Assembly: GCA_023428905.1 (NCBI GenBank)
Contig: JAEYWP010000004.1
Location: 62,001-126,000, forward strand
DNA: 64,000 nucleotides
Direction of reading: 5' to 3'
Origin: Verrucomicrobiota bacterium
Lineage (GTDB): Bacteria; Verrucomicrobiota; Verrucomicrobiia; Opitutales; Opitutaceae
The notes under the pieces were generated by a model, which ran no database searches, was not told the DNA's origin, and saw nothing but the letters and a program-made list of their open reading frames with translations. Every line of letters begins with the position of its first letter. The stretch's first letter is position 1. Below are positions 1-9,768 of this stretch, piece after piece. The position numbers and the translations under genes were made by a program.

Positions 1-95
1 CGCGCTTGCGGCCGCACGCCAGCTCCTCGCCAGCGCGAAGGGCTAGGCTGCGGCGTTGCCGAGGGGGCGCTTCGGGCTTTGGTTCGTTGCGTACC

Positions 96-1370
96 ATGAC
101 CCCGCCGTTCAACCTGCTCTGGATCGTCACCACCCAATGGCGGGCCCAGGCGTGCGGTTATGCGGGGGATCCCGACGCCCGGACGCCCAACCTGGATCGC
201 CTGGCGTCGCGGACGTTGCACTACACCCAGGCGGTGACGCCGCACCCGTTTGGACCTTTCGCGCGCGCCGCCCTCCTCACGGGCGTTCCGTCTCCCGAAA
301 ATGGCGTACGGGACTATTACGACCCGCTGCCGCCCCACACGGAAACCGTCGCCCACACTTTTGGCCGGATGGGTTACCGCACTGCCTTTTTTGGCAAATG
401 GCACCTTGGCCCGCGAGACCGCTCCGCGCCGCTGGTGGGCGAGGCACACGCACGCACGGTCGTCCCTCCCGAACACCGCGGCGGCTTCCAGTTCTGGGAG
501 GGGTTTGAGGGCGGCTTTGTCCTCAACCATCCCTGGCTGCACGGTACCCGGCTGCCGGAGCCGCAACAGTTTTCCGGATACCAGAGCGACGTAGTGTGCG
601 AGCGCGCCGCCGCCTGGATCGCGGAGCATACCGGGGGACCTCCGGCGACGGACGAGAGCCGCCCGGTGCGACCGTGGTTTTGTTGCGTCAGCCTCGAGCC
701 ACCGCACCCGCCGTACGATCAGGCGCCCGGCGCCGCTCAGCCCTCGCCCCAGGCCCTGGCACTGCGCGCGAACGTGCCGCGCGGTGGCGCGGTCGAACAG
801 CAGGCGCGGCGTGAACTTGCCGGTTATTACGCGCACATCCGCGAGACCGATCGCGCGGTGGGCGACCTGCTCGATCGGGTCGACCCCGCGCGGACCGTCA
901 TCGTGTTCACCTCGGCCCATGGGGACATGCACGGCTCCCACGGGCTCTTCCGCAAGGGCTGGCCGCATGAGGAGAGCGTGCGCGTGCCGCTCCTCGTCAG
1001 CCTGCCAGGCTCGCCGGGCGGCGCGCGCGAAGAGCTGGTGACCCTCGGCGATCTGGCAGGGTTGAGTGCCGCCTGGATTGCGGGCCGGGACCTGCGCGTC
1101 ACCCGCACCGCGGCCGCCCTGGGCATGCCCAGCGTGGTGAATCTCCCGCACCAGTGCGACCGGGCCTGGCGGGGACTGCGCAGCGCGACGCGCAAGCTGG
1201 TGCTGAATCCTGACGGTTCGCCGTGGTTGTTTTTCGATCTCGCGCAGGACCCACTCGAGGAGACCAATCTCGTGGGAGATCCCGCGTGGACGGCGGAGGT
1301 TCAGGGCTTTTCCGCCATAGTCCAGAGCGGTCCCGCAGCCAGCGTCACGGGACGGAGACCAGGCGAATAG
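96..1370 (+). CDS. Sulfatase-fold protein with degenerate active site
   Basis: A 424-residue alkaline-phosphatase/sulfatase superfamily protein. Recognisable family landmarks are TPNLDRLA near residue 32, FGKWHLG, EPPHPPYD and the C-terminal FDLAQDP region typical of bacterial sulfatases. The catalytic positions are not those of an active enzyme: the usual (V)CxPxR segment that carries the formylglycine precursor reads PFGPFARA (residues 51-58, Phe52 where Cys or Ser belongs, plus one extra residue before Arg). The first metal-ligand pair reads TQ (13-14) instead of DQ or DD, and the DHGD motif reads SAHGD with Ala274. I chose the ATG at 96 because the family starts just before the NLLWIVTT strand; an upstream in-frame ATG at 6 adds 30 low-complexity residues. 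No signal peptide is seen. It is probably a pseudo-enzyme or has a changed function; the fold assignment is firm, the function is not. Confidence 0.85.
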   Translation: MTPPFNLLWIVTTQWRAQACGYAGDPDARTPNLDRLASRTLHYTQAVTPHPFGPFARAALLTGVPSPENGVRDYYDPLPPHTETVAHTFGRMGYRTAFFGKWHLGPRDRSAPLVGEAHARTVVPPEHRGGFQFWEGFEGGFVLNHPWLHGTRLPEPQQFSGYQSDVVCERAAAWIAEHTGGPPATDESRPVRPWFCCVSLEPPHPPYDQAPGAAQPSPQALALRANVPRGGAVEQQARRELAGYYAHIRETDRAVGDLLDRVDPARTVIVFTSAHGDMHGSHGLFRKGWPHEESVRVPLLVSLPGSPGGAREELVTLGDLAGLSAAWIAGRDLRVTRTAAALGMPSVVNLPHQCDRAWRGLRSATRKLVLNPDGSPWLFFDLAQDPLEETNLVGDPAWTAEVQGFSAIVQSGPAASVTGRRPGE

Positions 1371-1397
1371 ACGGCGGGCCGACGGCCGTACCGGCGA

Positions 1398-3263
1398 TCA
1401 GCTGCCGTCCGCCCGTGCGTGCGACGCGCTGCTGCCGAGGGAGAAGTGCCGGCGGATGGTGTGGGCGATGTCGACCAGTTTGACCGGCTTGGTGATGTAG
1501 TCGTCCATCCCGGCCGCGAGGCATTGTTCGCGGTCGCCGTTCATCGCGTTGGCAGTGAGGGCGACGATCTTGGGCTGGCGATCGGCCGGCACGGTGAGGC
1601 GGATCTGCCGCGTCGTCTCCAATCCGTCCATCCCGGGCATCTGCAGGTCCATGAGGACGAGTTGATACGCCCCCGCCGTCACCTGCTTCAGCGCATCGGC
1701 GCCGGTGGCGACCACGTCGGCCCGATAGCCCAATCGCTCGAGGTAGCGCAGGGCCACCTTCTGGTTCACGAGGTTGTCCTCCACCAAGAGGATCGAAAGC
1801 GGAAGTTCGTTGGCCAGGACGCGGGCGTCGGACGAGACCACAAACGGCGGGAGACTGTCGACCGGGGCATCGGCGAGCGATTGCAGTCCGCGCACGAGCC
1901 CGTGCGTGCGGAGCGGCTTGACCGCGGTCGCGACCGCGCGCCGGCCGGCAAAAAATTCGAGATGGGGCCGGGATTGCCCGGTGACGACCAGGAGCAGGAG
2001 GGGTGTTGCCTCTCCGCGCACCGTCTCGCGAAGGTGTGCGCCCGCCGGGCTGTCGAATAGTCCGACATCGAGAACGATCACCGCCGGACGCGGGTGTGTT
2101 TCGAGGCGTGCGAGCGCGGCCTGCGGGTTTGTCACCAGCACCGCCTGCGCCCCCCAGGCATCGAGGAGGCCCTTGATGCGTTGCTGGACAACGGCGTTGT
2201 CTTCGACGCAGAGCACCTCTCCCTGCGCCAGTGCCTGCGGCAGCGGAGGCAGCCCCCAGCCCATCGGGGTCTGCACCGGCGCCGTCGGCAGGGTGAAACG
2301 AAAGGTGGAGCCCGCGCCGGGTGTACTTTCCACGGCGATACGGCCGCCCAGCAGGGTGACGATACGGTGGCAGATCGCCAGGCCGAGGCCGGTGCCGCCG
2401 TATTTGCGGGTGGTGGACGAGTCCACCTGGGTGAAGGGCTGGAAAAGCCGGTGGAGCCGGTCGGAGGGGATGCCAATGCCCGTGTCCGCCACCGTCACCT
2501 CCAGGACCACCGCGCCGGTGGACGCGACGGGCGGCGGCGCAGCTGCGTCCTCCAAGACGGGTGCAAGGCGGAAGGCGGCGCCGTCCTCCGGCGCCGCCGT
2601 GGCGGAGATGTCCGGCGTATCCACCCTGCGGATCAGAACGGAGATGCTGCCCGAGGGTGTGAATTTGACCGCGTTGTTCACGAGGTTCGCAATCACCTGC
2701 CGGAGACGGGTGGCATCGCCGAGCACCCAGGCCGGCACGGCGTCGTCGATATGGTAGGCGAGTTCCACCTCCTTGGCCGCCGCCTGGGTGGTGAAGAAAT
2801 CCAGGGCGTCCTCGACGCAGACCGACAGTTCGAAGGGAAGGCGTTCCAGTTCCAGCTTCCCCGACTCCACCTTGGAGAAATCGAGGACGTCGTTGAGGAT
2901 CGCGAGCAGCGCGTCCCCGCTGTTTCGCAGGGTCTGCACGTAGTCGCGCTGCTCGGAGGTGAGCCGGGTTTCCAGCAACAGGCTGGCCATCCCCAGGACG
3001 CCGTTCATCGGGGTGCGAATCTCGTGCGAGACGGAGGCGAGAAACTCACTCTTGGCGCGCGAGGCCGCGTCCGCCTCCGTCTTCGCCCGGCGCAGGGCCT
3101 CTTCGGTGGCACGTCGGGTTTCGATCTCGGCGCGCAGGCGTGCGTTGGCGAGGTGGGCCTCGCGCAGGCTGCGACGGGCCGCACGCGCCAGAACAATGCT
3201 GAGGCCGAGCAGCACGAGCAGGACGGCCGAGATGAGCAAAGCGGGAAGCGGGATGGGCTGCAC
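1398..3263 (-). CDS. Hybrid sensor histidine kinase with two receiver domains
   Basis: A 621-residue membrane-anchored hybrid kinase. Residues 5-27 form one transmembrane helix, followed by a charged coiled-coil to about residue 70. A HisKA domain has SHEIRTP with phospho-acceptor His80. The HATPase_c domain spans about 180-330 (NLVNNAVKF around 193, DTGIGIP at 260-266, GGTGLGL at 289-295). Two receiver domains follow: the first around 348-465 with Asp399 and Lys449, the second around 488-607 with Asp539 and Lys592. There is no periplasmic or PAS input domain, so the signal must come through the single helix or a partner protein. It is the last gene on the minus strand after the AsmA-like gene, 87 bases downstream of it, and may or may not share that transcript. 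The target regulator cannot be named. Confidence 0.9.
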   Translation of the reverse strand: MQPIPLPALLISAVLLVLLGLSIVLARAARRSLREAHLANARLRAEIETRRATEEALRRAKTEADAASRAKSEFLASVSHEIRTPMNGVLGMASLLLETRLTSEQRDYVQTLRNSGDALLAILNDVLDFSKVESGKLELERLPFELSVCVEDALDFFTTQAAAKEVELAYHIDDAVPAWVLGDATRLRQVIANLVNNAVKFTPSGSISVLIRRVDTPDISATAAPEDGAAFRLAPVLEDAAAPPPVASTGAVVLEVTVADTGIGIPSDRLHRLFQPFTQVDSSTTRKYGGTGLGLAICHRIVTLLGGRIAVESTPGAGSTFRFTLPTAPVQTPMGWGLPPLPQALAQGEVLCVEDNAVVQQRIKGLLDAWGAQAVLVTNPQAALARLETHPRPAVIVLDVGLFDSPAGAHLRETVRGEATPLLLLVVTGQSRPHLEFFAGRRAVATAVKPLRTHGLVRGLQSLADAPVDSLPPFVVSSDARVLANELPLSILLVEDNLVNQKVALRYLERLGYRADVVATGADALKQVTAGAYQLVLMDLQMPGMDGLETTRQIRLTVPADRQPKIVALTANAMNGDREQCLAAGMDDYITKPVKLVDIAHTIRRHFSLGSSASHARADGS

Positions 3264-3350
3264 CGCGTGTCACGTAAGCCGGAGGCGTGCCGCCCCGCAA
3301 CGCAGAAGCCCGCAGCCTCCGGCAAGAACGGCGGCTGCGGCGCGGGAGCG

Positions 3351-6182
3351 CTACCTCCTCAACATCAGGGGCGGCGTGCGCGGCTTGTCGCCCGCGTCGG
3401 CGGGACTGGGCACCGCCTGGTCGTCGGTTCCCGCAAGTTTTCGGAGGAGTCCGGTCGGTCCGTAGGCAAAGTACCACTTGGGATTGTCGAGGCTGCCGGA
3501 CAGCTTCAGCTCCAGCGCGGTCGACAACGGAGTCAGGACCAGGTCGACCGCACTCGCCAGCAGGGTCTTGCCCTGGTCGAAGGGATAGAACTTGGCGTTG
3601 AAGTTGATCGCCTTCGCATCGAGTGCGTAGTGGCCGCGCCCCTCCAGTTTGGCGGAGGGACCGGTGATCACCAGATCGGTGAAGTTCAGGCGTTCCCGTT
3701 CGATGGTGAACGCGGCCTCACCGGTATCCAGGCTCCAGGACGTGAACCCCAGGAGGGAGTTTCCGCGCAGCGCCTGCGAGAGTGCGCCGAGGAGGTTTAC
3801 CTCCGCCAGCGACGCGCCGCGCACCGCCGCCGTGCCTTCGCCGACGTAGCTGTAGGGGTCTTCGTAGCTGCCCTTCGCCGTGGCTTTCAAATCCAGGCTG
3901 CCTGAGGCGACACGCTGCTGGAAACGGCTTTGCGGCGGGGCCTGTTCGCCGCGGCGAAGCGCTCCGTACTCCTCGAGCACGCGGATGGCCTGGCCGAGAT
4001 TCGCGTCCTTCAGTGCCCCGTCAAACGCGAGAATGCGCTCGTCGCCGCGGCCCCGGATGTTGGCACGCCCGGTGACGCCGCCCCCGGCAAAGCTCATGCG
4101 AAGCGCGGGCAGGTCGATCTCGTCATCGCGCAGGCGCGCGGTCGCCACCACGTCGGCCAAGGGGAAATCGAAAAAGGTGAAGGGGCCTTGGGATTCGACC
4201 GCAATGTCGACCGACTCATGCCGGCCTCCCGGGGCCTCCGGGCCGATCAGGCGCCCGCTCAACGTCAGGGTGGGCGGGGACTGGAAGCGGAAGGGGCTGA
4301 CGATCTCAAGGCCGGGTTTGCCAAAGATCCGCGCGCTTTCGTGAAGGTCGAGGGTGCTCTGGACATGGAAGTCCAGGGTGCGGTAGTCGCGATCCCCCGG
4401 CTCCGACATGCGGGTGAAGCCGCCGCGTGCCAGCCCGGTGCCGCGCTCAGCGATCAGTTCGAGGGCATCATAAAAGTCCGGGCGGATAAACAGGCGGGTG
4501 CGCACCCGGTCAAAAGGCACGGTGACGATCTCCGGGCTCGCCGCGTCCACGCTGACGAAAACCGCCGCACCGCTCGCGTCGCGCCAGCGGCCCTTCACGT
4601 CCACGTCGGCGGCGGGCACTGCGGCGTCAAAATTGAAGTTCTCCCAGAAGCGCGCCCACCAGGGGCCAAACCAGCCCGAGATGCCCGCCGGGCGCAGCTG
4701 TCCGGCGAGGAGGATGCGATAATCAAGGGTCTTCGTATCCATCGTGTACCGACCGCGGGCGGCGCTCTCTCCCTGGGTGAGATGGATGTTCGTGACATCG
4801 AGTTCGCTGCCCGTGTAGCGGATGCTGGCCCGCGCGGAATCGAGGGCCACGTTTCGAGCCACCGCCGGCCCGACGGAGACCTCGGCCCGCGCCTCCCCTG
4901 GTTTCCAGCCGGGTTCGAGATGCACCCGCGCGTCGACGTCGGCCGCCGATTCCAGGGTGAGGAGCGCGCTCACGTCACGTCCGCTCCGCGCACTCACCAG
5001 ATCGATCACGGGCCTGCCCACGCGCCCCCTCAGTGTGACGTCGCCCGTCTTCTCTGCGATCTGGACGCGACCGCGCGCGGCCCAGCTTTCGCCCGCGACC
5101 CGGGTGGACAATGACAGGTCGACGGTGGGCCAGGCCTGTGGGTCGAGTTCAAGGGAGAGGCCCTCGGCCCCGACTCCGCGGTAGGTGGCGAGCGGGGAGG
5201 TGAGCAGGAGGGTGCTTGCCGCGGCCTGGAGGGGCGACGCCGATGTCAGTTTGATCCGCGCCGCCGCCTTGAGATCGTCCAGCGCGAGGCCATCCGGGCC
5301 GCGGATCTCGTCGAGCCGAAGCGTCAGCGCGACCTGGCTCGGAAACGCCGGGCGCACGGGCACGATGGTTTCAGCGCGCAGGCCGCGAAGGATCAGGCGC
5401 GGGGTGTTTTCCAAGCCCTGCAAGAGACGGCGGTCGAGCTCTGCCTCATCCGCGGTGAAGGTGACATGCGCGCGGGCCAGCTGGCGTTCGTCCGGCGTCA
5501 GGTGCACGTCCAGGTTGGGGTGAACGAAGCCCTGGAACCTGCCTCCTGCGACGGCGAGTTGGCGCGCCGCCTGCAGGGTGAGGCCGAGGGCCCGTGCGAG
5601 GGCGTCATCCCCGAGCGGCCGATCCCGGCGCGGGGCGGGCGGCAGGCGGGTGGTGCCGTGAATGTTAAGCTGCAGCGCACCGATTTTGCCGGAGAGCTGT
5701 TCCACCTGGAGGTAACCTGGATCCAGCCCGAACACGGCCGTGACATCAGAGGCGGCGGGCTCGGCGCGCCCCGAGGGCGATAGCATCGGGGGTACGTAGA
5801 GCGTGGCGCCCTGGAGCGCGATGCGGTCCGGCTCGAGCCGCCCCGCCGCCAGTGACCAGCGGTCCAGTCGGACCAGCACTGTTTTTGCAACCGCCAGCGG
5901 TTCCTCGAAGGACTCGGAGAAGACACGCAGGTTTTCCACCAGGATGCGTCCATCGAGGTCGAACCGGGCGGAGTCGAAGCGAATTCTCAAGCCGGATACG
6001 GCGAGCCGGTCCTCGAAGGAACGCACGACCCGGTTGGGGACACGCAGCTCCTGTGAGACCGCGATCACCACCTGGAGCACGAGGAGGGCGCCGAGCGCCA
6101 GCCAGGTGGTCCAGAGGAGGAGCGTGCACAGGCAGGCCCCGCCCCAGCGGCAGACCGACCAACCCTTGCGCAGCAGCTTCAT
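3351..6182 (-). CDS. AsmA-like / DUF3971-type inner-membrane-anchored protein
   Basis: A 943-residue protein with one N-terminal transmembrane helix (about residues 15-43, rich in Leu, Ala and Val) and a long, beta-rich periplasmic region. The C-terminal 200 residues (SGSLDLKATAKG, LNLLGALSQAL-like segments, FTDLVITGPSAKLEGRGHY, then PLSTALELKLSGSLDNPKW) match the AsmA/YhdP/TamB group, which is thought to form bridge-like lipid-transfer structures between the membranes. It starts 22 bases after the DUF4340 gene, so it is probably co-transcribed with the ABC exporter operon. That context suggests an envelope role, but neither substrate nor partner can be read from the sequence. The superfamily call is good; the exact subfamily is uncertain. 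Confidence 0.75.
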   Translation of the reverse strand: MKLLRKGWSVCRWGGACLCTLLLWTTWLALGALLVLQVVIAVSQELRVPNRVVRSFEDRLAVSGLRIRFDSARFDLDGRILVENLRVFSESFEEPLAVAKTVLVRLDRWSLAAGRLEPDRIALQGATLYVPPMLSPSGRAEPAASDVTAVFGLDPGYLQVEQLSGKIGALQLNIHGTTRLPPAPRRDRPLGDDALARALGLTLQAARQLAVAGGRFQGFVHPNLDVHLTPDERQLARAHVTFTADEAELDRRLLQGLENTPRLILRGLRAETIVPVRPAFPSQVALTLRLDEIRGPDGLALDDLKAAARIKLTSASPLQAAASTLLLTSPLATYRGVGAEGLSLELDPQAWPTVDLSLSTRVAGESWAARGRVQIAEKTGDVTLRGRVGRPVIDLVSARSGRDVSALLTLESAADVDARVHLEPGWKPGEARAEVSVGPAVARNVALDSARASIRYTGSELDVTNIHLTQGESAARGRYTMDTKTLDYRILLAGQLRPAGISGWFGPWWARFWENFNFDAAVPAADVDVKGRWRDASGAAVFVSVDAASPEIVTVPFDRVRTRLFIRPDFYDALELIAERGTGLARGGFTRMSEPGDRDYRTLDFHVQSTLDLHESARIFGKPGLEIVSPFRFQSPPTLTLSGRLIGPEAPGGRHESVDIAVESQGPFTFFDFPLADVVATARLRDDEIDLPALRMSFAGGGVTGRANIRGRGDERILAFDGALKDANLGQAIRVLEEYGALRRGEQAPPQSRFQQRVASGSLDLKATAKGSYEDPYSYVGEGTAAVRGASLAEVNLLGALSQALRGNSLLGFTSWSLDTGEAAFTIERERLNFTDLVITGPSAKLEGRGHYALDAKAINFNAKFYPFDQGKTLLASAVDLVLTPLSTALELKLSGSLDNPKWYFAYGPTGLLRKLAGTDDQAVPSPADAGDKPRTPPLMLRR

Positions 6183-6204
6183 CCTCTGGGCGGGGTGTCG
6201 CGCG

Positions 6205-8271
6205 TCAGGGAGCGGGGACTGGGGCCGGGCCCTCTGGAGCGGTGGCGGGAGCGTCCGCGCGGCTGGGAGCGGCGGGGGCCGGCTCGCGCGGTCCCGGGTC
6301 CTTCGGACCGTAAACCACGGCGAACAGGGCGTCGATCAGCGGCTGTTCCGCCTCAAAAACCACGTCGAAGGTGGGTGAACCCACCAGCTGGGTGGTGCCG
6401 CCCGCCCGCTCCGCAAAGAACAAGGTGAAGGTTTCCTCGCGTCCGCCATTGCCGCCGATCAGGGCGAGGGTGCAGTCGAGCTGATAACGCCAGGGGCGCT
6501 CTTCGCCGAGGACGGAAACGGTCTTGGAGAACTCCTCCTGCACAAAACGCTGGGCCCGAAGGGTGCGGAGCTGGGCGGCAAGTTCCTGCGCGCCGGCGGG
6601 CGGGGCCGGGGCTGGGGCTGGGGGCGTGGTTTCACCAGAGGCTTGCGCCGGCGGCGTCGCGGGTCCCGGCAGGGATGCGTCCAACAGGACGCGCTGCTCG
6701 GTCAGGTCGGTCAGCTTGAGCCCCGTCACCCGCGCCCCTTCCGGCAGGTCGCGCAGCACGCGCTCGCGATAGGCGAGGGGAGCGACGGGGAGTTGCTGCA
6801 AGGTGTCATTGTCAACCCGATACACGAAGTTGGGCGAGTCGAGCTTGGCGTAGACATTGCGATCGACGCCGATGCCGACCAGCAGGGTCGTGGTGAGGGG
6901 GGCCGGGGGGGCAGAGCCGGCCGGGCTGTTCCCGGCGGGTGGGTTGGACGTGATGCGGATGCGCCGGGCCGGACGGTTGAAGCCGAAGTCCTCCAGGGCG
7001 GCCTCGCTGGGTGCGTCGGTTTCAAACTTTTGCGCACGCAGGCCGGACAGATGCTGGAGGAGCTGCTCCACCTGTGCCTGGTCTGCGGGGACGGTCTGGG
7101 GGCCCCGTTCCGATGCCTGTCGGACGATTTGCCAGCGCGGGGCGCCGGTGGTGGCGGCGCTGGCTTCGAGGCGCTGCAGGGTGAGATCGGGCTGCCCACT
7201 GGCCGCCAGCACGATCGAGGTGATGGCGGTGGTATCCACATCGAGGATCTGCCGGTCGCGCAGCATCTCCTGGGCATTGCGCAGGTCTTCGACCAGGGAC
7301 GCGGGCACACCCACGGTGAAGACCGGCGCCTTGTCCTCCATCTTGCCGTAATAATATTCGATATCCAGCGCCGGGCCGTCGCCGTCCGGCGCGGCCGTGG
7401 CGTCGCGCGTCACGCCGGCCGGAGGCTCCTTCAGTCGGTCGCCGAGGATCAGGGCTTCGCGGCGGTTATTCCCTTCCAGGGTGATGCGCAGGGTCATCTC
7501 CTCCGGCGACAAACGCAGCACCTCGGGGGCCCGGGGATCGATGAAGGTCAGGATGCGCAGGCCGTTCAGGCGGTTGACCGTGATGTCGGTCTGATTCTTG
7601 TCCGCGCGGGTCGTGATCGGACTCTCAAACTGCCAACGCGAATTTGAGCGTGCGATCCGCACCTTGAGGTTGGTCGGCGCGCCAGTCTGGAGATTGAGCG
7701 AGCGCACCTCAAAAACCTGGATCGAGAAGAGGGAGTCGGAGCGGAGCTCCTCCAGGCGAAGGGAGAGGCTCTCGGCCAGGCTGCGGTTCACCACGTGCAC
7801 ACGCTCGCCGTCGGGGGAAAGGACATACAGGCGGTTGCCCACCTTCGCGGTGTCGCCGATGCGAAGAAGGGTGGGCTCCGCGGCGCTGCCGGCGGAACGG
7901 AAGGTGAGGGTCAACACCGGCTTCTCCAAGCCGTAGTCGGCGAGGGACTGGCCGTTGCGGGCGAGATCCTTGACGGCAAAACTCGCCTGGGAACGGAGTT
8001 GCTGGAGTTCGCTGAGGATGCGGGTGACGGCGAACGGATTGGCGGGCCAGTCGACCGGCTCGATCAGGTGCCAGGACTCACCCCGGCGCTCCAGGCGGAG
8101 TGGACCTGGGCGCGCGGGGGACGTGATCTCCATCGACTGGATGTTCACCACCTCGGGCCCGAGCACGCCCGGCTTCTCGTCGAGCGGCGGCACACCGCTG
8201 CGCAGGTAGAAAATGAAGGCGAAAAGCGCGACGTTCAGGAAAACGAGGGCCAGCGTGACTTTGGTGCGCAT
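6205..8271 (-). CDS. DUF4340 domain-containing membrane-anchored protein
   Basis: A 688-residue protein with an N-terminal transmembrane helix (about residues 4-23) and a large periplasmic region. It contains tandem DUF4340-like modules: a repeated layout of a hydrophobic strand, an L(x)RIGDTAKVGNRLYVL-type segment near residue 140, and a recurrence in the second half. The extreme C-terminus is a Pro/Ala-rich tail and there are Pro/Ala linkers around residue 550. Genes of this family are habitually found directly after the gldG-like subunit of a GldF/GldG ABC system, and here the spacing to that gene is only 18 bases. It is most likely a periplasmic accessory subunit of the exporter. The biochemical role of DUF4340 is not established. 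Confidence 0.8.
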   Translation of the reverse strand: MRTKVTLALVFLNVALFAFIFYLRSGVPPLDEKPGVLGPEVVNIQSMEITSPARPGPLRLERRGESWHLIEPVDWPANPFAVTRILSELQQLRSQASFAVKDLARNGQSLADYGLEKPVLTLTFRSAGSAAEPTLLRIGDTAKVGNRLYVLSPDGERVHVVNRSLAESLSLRLEELRSDSLFSIQVFEVRSLNLQTGAPTNLKVRIARSNSRWQFESPITTRADKNQTDITVNRLNGLRILTFIDPRAPEVLRLSPEEMTLRITLEGNNRREALILGDRLKEPPAGVTRDATAAPDGDGPALDIEYYYGKMEDKAPVFTVGVPASLVEDLRNAQEMLRDRQILDVDTTAITSIVLAASGQPDLTLQRLEASAATTGAPRWQIVRQASERGPQTVPADQAQVEQLLQHLSGLRAQKFETDAPSEAALEDFGFNRPARRIRITSNPPAGNSPAGSAPPAPLTTTLLVGIGVDRNVYAKLDSPNFVYRVDNDTLQQLPVAPLAYRERVLRDLPEGARVTGLKLTDLTEQRVLLDASLPGPATPPAQASGETTPPAPAPAPPAGAQELAAQLRTLRAQRFVQEEFSKTVSVLGEERPWRYQLDCTLALIGGNGGREETFTLFFAERAGGTTQLVGSPTFDVVFEAEQPLIDALFAVVYGPKDPGPREPAPAAPSRADAPATAPEGPAPVPAP

Positions 8272-8289
8272 GGAGGTGGCGGGGCGCGG

Positions 8290-9765
8290 TTAGCGGCGGC
8301 GGGTCCAGTAAACGAGCAGCCCTAGGAGACCGGCGGCCGCGGGGAGGCCGAAAAGCAGGCTGTAACGGAGGCGGGTCAGTTCGTCTTGGCTGAGCGCCAG
8401 TTGAAAGGACGGGATCGGACGCGGGGCGATGTTCAGCTGGGTGTCGCGGTCCACCAGCCAGTTGATGCTGGAGAGGGCCAGGGCCATGTTGCCGCCCACG
8501 GCGATGCGGTTGTTGACGACAAAGTCTGCGCAGCCGATCGCGACCAGCCGGCCGCGCGGCACGCTGAAATTGAGGTCCTGGGTCGCGCCCACCCGCTCCG
8601 ACGCTGCCGCGAGGGTGAGCAGTTTGCCGGGCAGGTCGACCCCGGCGTCAAAGCGCGGCGGTGACTGGGCAAAGTCGCGTTCGCCCCACGCGGTCTCGGA
8701 AGCGCCGACCAAGGCGCGCACGGTGAGGCTTTCGTCGGTGGCCCGGCTGGGATTGATTCGGACGGGGCGGGCGAGTCCGAAACTCACGCGCAGGTTCTGG
8801 TCGAGCAGGTTCTGCGTCACCGGATGCTGCGCAAAGGCCTTCAGGATCAGTCCCCCCGTGTCGCTCTGCCCGGTGGGGCCCGCGTCCCAGACGACCGCCT
8901 GGTCGGCCAGCACACCCCAGTCGAAGAGCAGGTCCGACAGCCCCAGTTCATTGGCCCGCGGGTCCAGGAGGAGCAGGACGCGCCCGGCGCGGGTGCTCAA
9001 ATATTCGCGCAGCATCTCCTCCTCCATCGGCTCGAAAGGGGTGGTGGGCCGCACCGCGATCAGGAGTGCGGCGTCCTCGGGGATCCGGCCCTTCTCCCGC
9101 AGGTGCATCTGCTCGATCTCGAAATTGCGCGCCAGCAGTTCGTCGCGCAGGCGGGAGAGACCGCGGTCGGGGCTGGCGTCGCCGTATTCGAACTCTCCAT
9201 GCCCGGTGAGGAAATAGACCTTCTTGCGGTTGCCGCTGGCCACGTCGAGGATCGCGCTGGTGATGGCCTGCTCGCCGAGGAAGGCGGTGCGCTCCCCCTC
9301 CTGGAAGCGGTAGAGGTCCTCGTATTTGACAATCCGGGCGCGGCTGCCGTCGCCGGCCACCACGATGATCTGGTTCTGCTCCGCCCCCATCTGCTGGGCT
9401 TCGCGCGGGCGCTGGAAGACGTCGAGTTGGGAAACGCGGATACGGCCGTTCTCGCTCGTCTCGGTGGCGTAGACGTATTCACGGAGCAACTGCCGCACGT
9501 CCTCGTGGGCCTGGCGGAATTTCTCGTCCTCCGGGTTCTCGGAGAAGGTCACGACGATCATGACCGGCTTGTCCAGCTGGGCCAGGTAGGACCGCGTCTC
9601 CGCCGAAAGGGAGTGCTTGTGCAGCCGGTTGAGGTCGAAACGCCAGGCGAAGTGCAGCGCCAGGTAGTTGAGCCCGCCGAAGAAAGAGAGGAAGAGGACC
9701 GCCTGCAGGATCAGGTTGGTGGTCCTCAGCCACCGGACGGCGCGGAAATTGTCGGCCAGGGACAT
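8290..9765 (-). CDS. GldG-family ABC transporter auxiliary protein
   Basis: A 491-residue protein with an N-terminal transmembrane helix (about residues 16-38), a GldG/ABC_transp_aux domain in the periplasm (LSAETRSYLAQL at about 52, a KVYFLTGHGE segment near 190, LLLLDPRAN near 260) and a C-terminal transmembrane helix ending in basic residues WTRRR. This is the usual architecture of the GldG subunit that accompanies a GldF-type permease in gliding-motility-type ABC systems; homologues are common in non-gliding bacteria. It lies only 3 bases downstream of the permease gene, so tight translational coupling is likely. The transported substrate is unknown. Confidence 0.88.
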   Translation of the reverse strand: MSLADNFRAVRWLRTTNLILQAVLFLSFFGGLNYLALHFAWRFDLNRLHKHSLSAETRSYLAQLDKPVMIVVTFSENPEDEKFRQAHEDVRQLLREYVYATETSENGRIRVSQLDVFQRPREAQQMGAEQNQIIVVAGDGSRARIVKYEDLYRFQEGERTAFLGEQAITSAILDVASGNRKKVYFLTGHGEFEYGDASPDRGLSRLRDELLARNFEIEQMHLREKGRIPEDAALLIAVRPTTPFEPMEEEMLREYLSTRAGRVLLLLDPRANELGLSDLLFDWGVLADQAVVWDAGPTGQSDTGGLILKAFAQHPVTQNLLDQNLRVSFGLARPVRINPSRATDESLTVRALVGASETAWGERDFAQSPPRFDAGVDLPGKLLTLAAASERVGATQDLNFSVPRGRLVAIGCADFVVNNRIAVGGNMALALSSINWLVDRDTQLNIAPRPIPSFQLALSQDELTRLRYSLLFGLPAAAGLLGLLVYWTRRR

Positions 9766-9768
9766 GCG

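Noticed and set aside
2094..3905. Open frame of 603 codons on the plus strand across the histidine kinase and AsmA-like genes
   Set aside because: It is antisense to two well-supported genes, has no recognisable domain and is Arg/Gly/Gln-rich, as expected for shadows in GC-rich DNA.
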